A stretch of DNA of 8,557 nucleotides from Chloroflexota bacterium (GTDB lineage Bacteria > Chloroflexota > Dehalococcoidia > UBA1151 > TMED-70). Numbering within the stretch: the stretch's first letter is position 1; the number at the start of each line of letters is the position of its first letter. A program made the translations under genes and the position numbers. The stretch lies in NCBI GenBank assembly GCA_002719425.1, contig PBHA01000010.1, positions 8,620-17,176 on the forward strand, in the 5' to 3' direction. Under the pieces are notes generated by a model, which was not told the origin of the DNA, searched no databases, and worked only from the letters and a program-made list of their open reading frames with translations. Of this stretch, positions 1-7,967 are shown piece after piece.

Positions 1-23
1 CAATTTAATTTGGTCAGACTTTT

Positions 24-53
24 ATTATCTCTTTTAAATGCCTTGCAAGTCAA
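24..53 (-). promoter_or_regulatory. Candidate leftward promoter at the window edge
   Basis: On the minus strand, TTGACT (53-48) is followed after 18 bp by GATAAT (29-24). Each hexamer matches the sigma-70 consensus at 5 of 6 positions. Transcription would start near position 17 and leave the window, so an unseen divergent gene may lie to the left of purA. AT-rich DNA yields such matches by chance, and no product is visible to confirm it. Confidence 0.3.
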
Positions 54-97
54 TAGATTTATTTTTATTTTTATAATATTCCAATAATTTTAAAGAC

Positions 98-106
98 TGA
101 TATAAT
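98..106 (+). promoter_or_regulatory. Candidate extended -10 promoter of purA
   Basis: TG at 98-99, one spacer base, then a perfect TATAAT (101-106) forms an extended -10 element. The best -35 is poor (TTCCAA at 79-84, 16 bp away), which is acceptable for an extended -10 promoter. Transcription would begin near 113 and give a leader of about 56 nt before the purA start. The leader contains an A/U-only imperfect stem (121-131 with 140-150, one mismatch). Confidence 0.45.
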
Positions 107-141
107 CTCAATGTTCAAAGAATTATATTTTTAAGATTTAA

Positions 142-2345
<2,204 letters not shown>

Positions 2346-2350
2346 TTATA

Positions 2351-3238
2351 CTATGATATATCCATATCATATTGATCCATAACTGGATCAAATTTAGCCT
2401 TAAAATCTTCAGGAGCTTCGGTCATAGGAAGCCTTGGGGGGCCCATATGAAATCCTGATCTGTTGAGTGCATATCTAATTGGAATAGGATTTGTAACCCA
2501 GAAAATTGCATTGAAAAATAATAAAAGTCTTTTGTGCTCTTCAGCTGCTAATTCTGTCTGTCCATCTAAAACATATCCCATTAGTTTTTTTACTTGATTT
2601 CCAATAATATTTGAAGCAACGCTCACTACCCCATAACCCCCTGTAGACATTATAGAAAAGGTCTCGTTATCATTACCACTCCATACCTTAAAATCATCAT
2701 TTGCCTTGGCAATAATATTTGTGATTTGATCTGGATCTGAAGATGCTTCTTTTACTCCAACTATATTTTCAATTTTTGAGAGTCTAAGAGTTGTTTCAGC
2801 ATCCATATTCAATGAAGTTCTAGAAGGAACATTGTATAAAATGCCAGGAATATTTACTGATTCTGAAATAAGTTTGAAATGCTGGTAAAGTCCTTCTTGA
2901 GTAGGTTTATTATATGCCGGAACAGTAAGAAGAATTGCATCAACTCCTAATTTTTCAGCTTTCTTAGATAAATCTACAGAGGCTATAGTGTTGTTATCAG
3001 TTGTTCCTGCTATGACTGAAGCAGTATTACCAACAGCTTCCTTAACTGATTTGAAAAGCTGAAGTTTTTCATCCTCATTCATCGATGGAGATTCTCCTGT
3101 AGTTCCCCCTATAAGAAGTCCATCAGACCCTGTATTTACAAGAGCTTTAGCAAATTCTTTAGCTCTTTCATAATCAACATCTCCATTATCTTTAAATGGA
3201 GTTACCATCGCCGTTATTAATCGTCCTAAATCTTTCAT
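2351..3238 (-). CDS. dapA: 4-hydroxy-tetrahydrodipicolinate synthase (DapA)
   Basis: Condenses pyruvate with aspartate semialdehyde to 4-hydroxy-tetrahydrodipicolinate, the entry step of the diaminopimelate/lysine branch. The 295-residue (beta/alpha)8 barrel is of normal length. Visible family signatures: GGTTGES (44-50) with the proton-relay Thr46, Tyr109 in the VPAYNKP loop, LYNVPSRT with Tyr135 and Arg140, and the Schiff-base lysine Lys163 in GVKEASSD. NPIPIRYALN and PPRLPMTEA follow near the C-terminus. The ATG lies 4 nt after the asd stop. Its ribosome-binding site AAAGGA (3251-3246) is inside the last asd codons, 7 nt from the start, implying coupling to asd translation. It receives the product of asd, the gene just upstream, and supplies the substrate of DapB. 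A hairpin covers its last codons. Confidence 0.97.
   Translation of the reverse strand: MKDLGRLITAMVTPFKDNGDVDYERAKEFAKALVNTGSDGLLIGGTTGESPSMNEDEKLQLFKSVKEAVGNTASVIAGTTDNNTIASVDLSKKAEKLGVDAILLTVPAYNKPTQEGLYQHFKLISESVNIPGILYNVPSRTSLNMDAETTLRLSKIENIVGVKEASSDPDQITNIIAKANDDFKVWSGNDNETFSIMSTGGYGVVSVASNIIGNQVKKLMGYVLDGQTELAAEEHKRLLLFFNAIFWVTNPIPIRYALNRSGFHMGPPRLPMTEAPEDFKAKFDPVMDQYDMDIS
2352..2371 (-). repeat. Perfect 8-bp hairpin at the dapA stop / yvcK start junction
   Basis: In the transcript, UAUGAUAU (2371-2364) and AUAUCAUA (2359-2352) are perfectly complementary around a GGAU loop. The hairpin covers the final dapA codons (Tyr-Asp-Met-Asp-Ile-Ser) and the first two bases of the stop codon TAG. 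It ends 6 nt before the yvcK ATG. No U-tract follows, so it is not a standard terminator. It could modulate reinitiation at yvcK or mark a processing site. It is A/U rich and only moderately stable. Confidence 0.4.
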
Positions 3239-3242
3239 AGCT

Positions 3243-4262
3243 TTATCCTTTACCCAAATTAATTAAGTCTTTTTTTATCATCGATTCTAAAATTTGTAGA
3301 GCGTTGTAAGCCGCTCCTTTAATCAAATTATCACAACTTAGCCATAAATTTAATTCTTTTGAATTGTTTAGACTTTTCCTAATTCTTCCTACAAAAACAT
3401 CTTTTTCTCCTTCTGCATAAAGAGGCATAGGGTAAGGTATTTTGTCTGATTCATTCAAGAGTTTTATTCCATCATAATCATTAATTACTTTATTAATATC
3501 TTCTAAAGAAGTTTCTTTTTCTAATGTAATAGTTAAAGACTCAGAATGTCCAATTTTTACTGGAACTCTTACACATGTTGGAATTATTTCTAATTCATTA
3601 TCATGAAGAATTTTCTTTGATTCGTTAATCATTTTATGCTCTTCTTTGGTAAAACCATCTGGCATGAAATCATCAACGTGAGGAAATATGTTATTTGCTA
3701 TTGGGAAATCATATACATTAGTTGATTTATCACCTGATTGCTGATTGATTAATTCATTTACTGCTTCTTTACCTGTGCCACTCACTGCTTGGTACGTAGA
3801 AACAATTACTTTACTAACTTTAGTTATAGAATTTATTGCATCTATAACCATAACTAGAGGCGTTGTAGTACAATTTGGTATAGATATAATACCTTCATGA
3901 AATTCTAGATCCTTTTCATTTATTTCAGGAACAACTAAAGGAACGTTTTTCTCCATTCGGTAAGCTGAACCATCATCAATCACAATTCCTCCATTATTTA
4001 CTATTTGAGGAGCTAATTCCTTACTTACTTCAGAGCTTACGGATATTAAACCTACATCAATATTCTTAAAGGATTCATCCGAAGAAGTTTTTACTGTCAA
4101 TTCTTTATCAAGATAAGGAACCTTTTTCCCCTTAGATCTCTCAGATGCGAAAAGTTGAATCTTATCAACTGGATGAGAAATCTCAGATAAAAGTTTAAGG
4201 GCCTCGACACCAACTGCACCAGTTGAACCAATAATTCCAATGTTAGCTTTACTAATGTCCAT
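3243..4262 (-). CDS. asd: Aspartate-semialdehyde dehydrogenase (Asd)
   Basis: Reduces L-aspartyl-4-phosphate with NADPH to aspartate semialdehyde, the branch point for lysine/DAP, threonine and methionine. The 339-residue length fits the shorter Gram-positive-type Asd. Evidence in order: Rossmann nucleotide-binding loop GSTGAVG (12-18), IDDGSAYRM (95-103), active-site Cys131 in SIPNCTT, Gln158 in TYQAVSGTG, and the substrate-binding block CVRVPVKIGHSE with Arg232 and catalytic His239. The start ATG (4262-4260) is one nucleotide after the dapB stop TAG. No strong ribosome-binding site precedes it (only GGGT about a dozen nt upstream), so translation is probably coupled to dapB. Aspartokinase, which makes its substrate, is not in the window. 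Confidence 0.97.
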   Translation of the reverse strand: MDISKANIGIIGSTGAVGVEALKLLSEISHPVDKIQLFASERSKGKKVPYLDKELTVKTSSDESFKNIDVGLISVSSEVSKELAPQIVNNGGIVIDDGSAYRMEKNVPLVVPEINEKDLEFHEGIISIPNCTTTPLVMVIDAINSITKVSKVIVSTYQAVSGTGKEAVNELINQQSGDKSTNVYDFPIANNIFPHVDDFMPDGFTKEEHKMINESKKILHDNELEIIPTCVRVPVKIGHSESLTITLEKETSLEDINKVINDYDGIKLLNESDKIPYPMPLYAEGEKDVFVGRIRKSLNNSKELNLWLSCDNLIKGAAYNALQILESMIKKDLINLGKG

Positions 4263-4263
4263 A

Positions 4264-5040
4264 CTAAATACCCATTATTTTATCTAAACCAACCACCAAC
4301 TCTTTATGTTTTATAATTTCTTTGATCCCTAAAATAACTCCAGGCATAAAAGATTGTCTGTCAATAGAATCATGTAGCATGGTAAATGTTTGACCTAGTC
4401 CTCCAAAAACTAACTCATGCCTAGCAACTCTTCCAGGCATACGAGCAGAATGGATTTGAACTCCACTAAGAGAACCACCCCTGGTGTTTTTTATAGTTTC
4501 TTTTTCAACTTCGTTTTGTTCGAAATCTTTTGATCTCTTCGAAGCTGCTGCTTCTGCAATTGAAATTGCAGTTCCTGAAGGAGCATCAATCTTGTTTTCA
4601 TGATGACTTTCTATTAAATCTGCATATTCAAAATATTTTCCTGCAATTGATGCAAGTTCCATCATTAGTACTGCTCCTATAGCAAAATTTGATGCAGATA
4701 GTATTCCACAGGAATTTTCATTAGATAATTTTTCTAATACATCATAGTCATCTTCTAATAAACCAGTGGATCCACTTACTATATAAATTCCTAGAGGAGA
4801 GGCTATTTTTGCTAAATCTAACAATCCTTCTCGATTAGTAAAGTCAACGATTACATCGGGTTTATTTTTTGAAGATAAGTATTCATAACTTGAATGAATA
4901 GTTTTATTGTTTGTGGTTTGATTATCTTTAGAATTAAAGTCTACAGAATCTACAAGCTCTGTTTCTGAATCATCCAGAACAGCTCCACAAACCGTAGAAC
5001 CCATTCTACCTAATGCTCCATTAACACTTACTTTAATCAT
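4264..5040 (-). CDS. dapB: 4-hydroxy-tetrahydrodipicolinate reductase (DapB)
   Basis: NAD(P)H-dependent reductase that converts the DapA product to tetrahydrodipicolinate. The 258-residue length is typical. The N-terminal Rossmann loop is NGALGRMG (7-14), DFT (66-68) and SGSTG (89-93) contact the cofactor region, and SASNFAIGAVLM (115-126) precedes the signature ESHHENKIDAPSGTA (144-158). That signature holds the catalytic His146/His147 pair, Lys150 and the substrate-binding Gly-Thr. RMPGRVARHELVFGG and HDS complete the family pattern. The start is well fixed: a strong GGAGG (5051-5047) lies 6 nt upstream, within the last pnp codons (Gly-Gly), and only 2 nt separate the genes. It is the first dap gene after pnp. 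Confidence 0.97.
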   Translation of the reverse strand: MIKVSVNGALGRMGSTVCGAVLDDSETELVDSVDFNSKDNQTTNNKTIHSSYEYLSSKNKPDVIVDFTNREGLLDLAKIASPLGIYIVSGSTGLLEDDYDVLEKLSNENSCGILSASNFAIGAVLMMELASIAGKYFEYADLIESHHENKIDAPSGTAISIAEAAASKRSKDFEQNEVEKETIKNTRGGSLSGVQIHSARMPGRVARHELVFGGLGQTFTMLHDSIDRQSFMPGVILGIKEIIKHKELVVGLDKIMGI

Positions 5041-5042
5041 TT

Positions 5043-7214
5043 TTATCCTCCAACCTGTTTCCTATTACCTGACCTTCTAGATTTTTTAAAATCTTTTTCA
5101 TCATTTATATCATGATTATCGTTTGAAGAATCACCAAGCAAAGCTTTGATCGAAAGATCTATTCTACCTTGTTTATCAACCTTAATTACTTTAACTTCAA
5201 CATTATCTCCTACAGACAATACAGATTCTACATTTTCAACTCTTTCAGTTGAAATTTCACTAATATGTATAAGACCTTGTTTCCCAGGAAGTATTTCAGC
5301 AAATGCACCAAAATTCATTAATTTAACAACTTTTGCTTCATAAACATCACCTGTTTCTACATCTTTAATTATTGAATTAATAGCACTAACTACTTTATCT
5401 GCTGTTTCAGAATTATTAGCTCCTATCATTACTTTTCCATCCTCATCAATATTAATGGAAACATCAAATTCAGTTTGTAGGCCTTTAATTGTTGCTCCAC
5501 CGGACCCTATAACAGCACCAATTTTTTCTTGAGGAACATTAATTGTAGTAATTTTTGGAGCATATTTAGAAACTTCTTTACTAACTTCGGAAATAGTAGA
5601 TGACATATGATCTAATATCTGAAGTCTTGCTATTCTTGCTTTTTCTAAAGCTTGTTCCATAATTTCAAAGGTTATTCCCTTGACCTTTATGTCCATTTGT
5701 AGAGCAGTAACACCATCTTTTGTTCCAGCAACTTTGAAATCCATATCACCAATATGATCTTCAGCTCCTTGTATATCAGTAAGTACAACAAATTTTCCAC
5801 TTTCATCTGTAATAAGCCCCATAGCAATTCCAGCAACAGGTGAAGAAATTGGTACTCCTGCATCCATTAATGCAAGTGAAGATGAGCAAACAGATGCCAT
5901 AGAAGTTGAACCATTAGAGGATAAAGCTTCAGATACAGACCTTATTGTATAAGGGAAATCTTCCAGACTAGGAAGAACAGGAATTATTGCTCTCTCAGCA
6001 AGAGCTCCATGTCCAACCTCTCTTCTACCGGTCATCATTCTACCTGGTTCACCAACTGAAAAAGGAGGAAAATTATAATGATGTATAAAAAACTTTTCCT
6101 TTACAGGATTAAAACCATCTAATTTTTGAGCCTCAGCCAATGGAGCCAAAGTGACTGCATTTAATATTTGAGTTTCACCTCTAGTAAAAATACCTGATCC
6201 ATGTACTCTAGGTAGATATCTTACTTCTGAAGATAATTCTCTTATCTCATCAAAATCTCTACCATCTGGACGGATTCCATCATTAAGTAAAGCATTTCTT
6301 ATTTCTTTTTTTTCAATTGAGTCTAAAGAAACATTTATGCTTTCTTCCTCAAATTCTTCAGAATTTTCAGCAATTATCTTTTCTCTTAAAGAATTATATT
6401 TGTTTATTTTCTCAGTTTTGTTATCACTAGATCTAACAATATTTTGGATATCTTCTAAGTAGTTAGAATTAATTTTATTTTTTATATCTTCTAAGGAATC
6501 ATCTGAATCATCTACTTCCCATTTTTCTTTTCCAACATCTTGAACAATTTCTTCAATAAACTTAACAATTTTTCCATTTACATCCTGTGCCAACTTTAAC
6601 GCTTCAAGTAATGTATCTTCTCCTACAAACTCTGAGCCAGACTCAACCATCATAATTGCATCTTCTGTTCCTGCAACCGTTAAGTCTAGTTTACTTTCCT
6701 GAAGTTGTTCGTAAGTTGGATTAACAATAAGTTCATCATCAATTAGTCCTATCACGCATGCTCCAACTGGATCTTGAAAAGGAATATCTGAAATTGCTAA
6801 GGATATTGAAGCACCAATTATTCCAAGTGCATCATAAGGATTTGTTTCATCTGAAGAAAGAACACTTATAATAATTTGTGTGTCATTATGATAATTTTTT
6901 GGGAATAATGGCCTAAGAGGTCTGTCAATAAGCCTGCAGACTAGAGTAGCATCTGTAGTTGGCCTTCCTTCTCGTTTGAAAAATCCTCCTGGTAACTTCC
7001 CTAAAGCATATGCCTTTTCTTGAACATCAACTGTCATTGGCAGAAAATCAACACCTTCTTTTGCATCTTTTAATGCAGATGCAGTAGCTAAAACAACAGT
7101 CTCTCCCAATGTTAACACACATGAACCATTGGCTAAGTTGGCAACTCTACCAACTTCTACACTCAGTTCATTTCCGTTTATATCTAGCGAATATTTTTTT
7201 ATATTTTTAGTCAT
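5043..7214 (-). CDS. pnp: Polyribonucleotide nucleotidyltransferase (PNPase)
   Basis: Phosphorolytic 3'-5' exoribonuclease acting on mRNA in the cytoplasm, normally a homotrimer. At 723 residues it has the full architecture. The first RNase PH-like core covers about 10-220 (with LPGGFFKREGRPTTDATLVCRLIDRP-type residues near 74-99), followed by a helical linker. The second core is about 310-545, with FFIHHYNFPPFSVGEPG around 375-391, GHGALAERA (401-409), and catalytic Asp486 and Asp492 in the EDHIGDMDFKVAGT block. A KH domain has the IGSGGATIKGL motif (569-579), and an S1 domain covers about 624-693. A short polar/basic tail follows. The acidic linker (about 233-293) is rich in Asp, Glu and Ser. 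The ATG follows a TTTTGGGG sequence by 11 nt, a weak and distant ribosome-binding site. It sits 67 bp after rpsO, the classic arrangement, and its last codons carry the dapB ribosome-binding site. Confidence 0.98.
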   Translation of the reverse strand: MTKNIKKYSLDINGNELSVEVGRVANLANGSCVLTLGETVVLATASALKDAKEGVDFLPMTVDVQEKAYALGKLPGGFFKREGRPTTDATLVCRLIDRPLRPLFPKNYHNDTQIIISVLSSDETNPYDALGIIGASISLAISDIPFQDPVGACVIGLIDDELIVNPTYEQLQESKLDLTVAGTEDAIMMVESGSEFVGEDTLLEALKLAQDVNGKIVKFIEEIVQDVGKEKWEVDDSDDSLEDIKNKINSNYLEDIQNIVRSSDNKTEKINKYNSLREKIIAENSEEFEEESINVSLDSIEKKEIRNALLNDGIRPDGRDFDEIRELSSEVRYLPRVHGSGIFTRGETQILNAVTLAPLAEAQKLDGFNPVKEKFFIHHYNFPPFSVGEPGRMMTGRREVGHGALAERAIIPVLPSLEDFPYTIRSVSEALSSNGSTSMASVCSSSLALMDAGVPISSPVAGIAMGLITDESGKFVVLTDIQGAEDHIGDMDFKVAGTKDGVTALQMDIKVKGITFEIMEQALEKARIARLQILDHMSSTISEVSKEVSKYAPKITTINVPQEKIGAVIGSGGATIKGLQTEFDVSINIDEDGKVMIGANNSETADKVVSAINSIIKDVETGDVYEAKVVKLMNFGAFAEILPGKQGLIHISEISTERVENVESVLSVGDNVEVKVIKVDKQGRIDLSIKALLGDSSNDNHDINDEKDFKKSRRSGNRKQVGG

Positions 7215-7281
7215 AGTTAAAAAATCCCCAAAACAAAGAATTTAAAGCAAAATGATCTAGAAATAGAAAAAGATAGAAAAA
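7215..7281 (-). other. rpsO-pnp spacer: U-rich tract and pnp ribosome-binding site
   Basis: Read as RNA, the 67-nt spacer opens with a pyrimidine-rich stretch containing two near copies of UUUUUCUA (10-nt period, about 7283-7264). It ends with UUUUGGGGAU before the pnp ATG. No G-C-rich hairpin or terminator is visible, unlike the E. coli rpsO-pnp junction with its terminator and RNase III stem. The unstructured U-rich stretch could be an endonuclease site, which is inference. The GGGG (7229-7226) can pair with the 16S tail using a G-U wobble, but its 11-nt spacing is long. Confidence 0.4.
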
Positions 7282-7542
7282 TTATCCTCGAATATCCAAG
7301 GACTTAATAACCTGCTCGTACTTATCTGAGTCGTTAGACTTCAAATATTTTAGTAGCCTTCTTCTTTTACCAACGATCTTTAAGAGTCCTCTTCTAGAGG
7401 CTTGGTCGTGTTTATGGTTTTTAAAGTGTTCGTTTAATTGATTGATCCTACCAGTCATAGAAATAATTTGTGCTTCTGATGAACCAGTGTCTTTATCATG
7501 TTTGAGTAATTTATTTAGTGATGGATCGTTTACTTTGGACAA
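7282..7542 (-). CDS. rpsO: 30S ribosomal protein S15 (TTG start)
   Basis: Primary 16S rRNA-binding protein of the small subunit platform; it binds the h20/h21/h22 junction early in assembly. The 86 residues are about three shorter than E. coli S15, the difference being in the N-terminal helix. RNA-contact residues are retained: Thr19-Gly20 and Gln25, His39, and the signature HKHDQASRRGLLKIVGKRRRLLKYL (43-67) with Asp46 and Ser49. The start is TTG (7542-7540): reading upstream in frame, there is no ATG, GTG, TTG or CTG before a stop, and the next Met (residue 29) would delete a third of the protein. A GGGG lies 14 nt upstream, a poor spacing, and could be hidden by a leader hairpin. This suggests low or regulated initiation. 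First gene of the rpsO-pnp-dapB-asd-dapA-yvcK cluster. Confidence 0.96.
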   Translation of the reverse strand: MSKVNDPSLNKLLKHDKDTGSSEAQIISMTGRINQLNEHFKNHKHDQASRRGLLKIVGKRRRLLKYLKSNDSDKYEQVIKSLDIRG

Positions 7543-7556
7543 TTTATTATTTTCTA

Positions 7557-7594
7557 CCCCAAAATCATTATTTTCGTTTTAGTTTACTATGGGG
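7557..7594 (-). promoter_or_regulatory. rpsO leader hairpin masking the GGGG ribosome-binding site
   Basis: In the minus-strand leader, CCCCA (7594-7590) is complementary to UGGGG (7561-7557). Beyond one U-U mismatch, three further pairs (A-U, G-U, U-A) extend the stem inward, leaving a loop of about 20 nt. The GGGG strand is the only plausible ribosome-binding site before the TTG start. In several bacteria S15 represses its own mRNA by binding a leader structure, though the structures differ between lineages. This could be such an element, but that function is inferred; the complementarity is directly visible. Confidence 0.4.
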
Positions 7595-7638
7595 ACTTAT
7601 ACCTTTCTTTTATCTCATTATTATTTAATTACTATAAA

Positions 7639-7647
7639 ATCATATCA
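7639..7647 (-). promoter_or_regulatory. Candidate extended -10 promoter of the rpsO operon
   Basis: On the minus strand TG (7647-7646), one base, then TATGAT (7644-7639) forms an extended -10 with a 5/6 hexamer. No convincing -35 accompanies it. Transcription would start near 7632, giving a leader of about 90 nt that contains the GGGG-masking hairpin. A second weaker hexamer, TATAGT (7636-7631), overlaps the same area. An A-rich tract (7700-7685 on this strand) lies further upstream. The core TGATAT is shared with the purA promoter. Confidence 0.33.
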
Positions 7648-7759
7648 TTATTTAGATAAATAATATTTGTTTTTAAGAAGCAAATTTTTTTTCTTTTTTT
7701 TAAATCACTTTAAAATTATTGAAATTAGTAAAAATCCAAACAATCTGTACTAAGTTTAC

Positions 7760-7789
7760 TTGACATTGTTAAAGTAATATAAATAAGAT
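7760..7789 (+). promoter_or_regulatory. Candidate distal promoter (P1) of the collagen-like gene
   Basis: A perfect TTGACA (7760-7765) is followed after 18 bp by TAAGAT (7784-7789), a 4/6 match to TATAAT. Transcription from it would start near 7796, giving a leader of about 170 nt. Just downstream, TG-A-TATAAG (7789-7797) could serve as an extended -10 on its own. The perfect -35 is the strongest point. Confidence 0.35.
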
Positions 7790-7846
7790 GATATAAGGAT
7801 TTAGGTATATTTGAAATAAAATGTACTTTTAAATATTATATGCATG

Positions 7847-7874
7847 ATGAAAAATATTGTTATACGTGTATAAT
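7847..7874 (+). promoter_or_regulatory. Candidate proximal promoter (P2) of the collagen-like gene
   Basis: A perfect TATAAT (7869-7874) lies 16 bp after ATGAAA (7847-7852), a 4/6 match to TTGACA. Transcription would start near 7881, about 87 nt before the ATG. The -10 is embedded in an imperfect palindrome, so it could be controlled by a bound repressor. Confidence 0.35.
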
Positions 7875-7879
7875 ATTAT
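7854..7879. promoter_or_regulatory. 26-bp imperfect palindrome over the P2 -10 (operator candidate)
   Basis: Two 12-bp arms around a central GT (7866-7867) are complementary at 10 of 12 positions. The inner six (TTATAC and GTATAA, 7860-7865 and 7868-7873) are perfect. The right arm contains the TATAAT of P2. Size, symmetry and placement resemble a site for a dimeric repressor. The local AT richness raises the chance of accidental symmetry, and no regulator gene is in the window. Confidence 0.3.
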
Positions 7880-7967
7880 GGATATAAATCAATAAATTAA
7901 ATTTAAGATATGCTTTATTAGGTCTGTTATTAAGATTTGATAAGGTCGTTTATAAAGGGGTAAACAT

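Larger units (their letters stand above)
7543..7967. other. 425-bp divergent intergenic region
   Basis: Very AT-rich stretch between rpsO (leftward) and the collagen-like gene (rightward). It holds the rpsO leader and candidate promoter on the left. The middle has a T-rich run on the plus strand (7685-7700). On the right are two candidate rightward promoters, a 26-bp imperfect palindrome and a GGGG ribosome-binding site. No credible ORF, tRNA or strong G-C hairpin was found here on either strand. Confidence 0.7.

Noticed and set aside
5146..5343. Plus-strand 65-codon ORF opposite the PNPase S1 domain
   Set aside because: Antisense shadow in low-complexity Ser/Thr-rich translation.
7681..7700. 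T-rich run in the intergenic region, considered as a rho-independent terminator
   Set aside because: No hairpin precedes it on the plus strand and no plus-strand gene ends there. On the minus strand it is an A-tract upstream of the rpsO promoter area.
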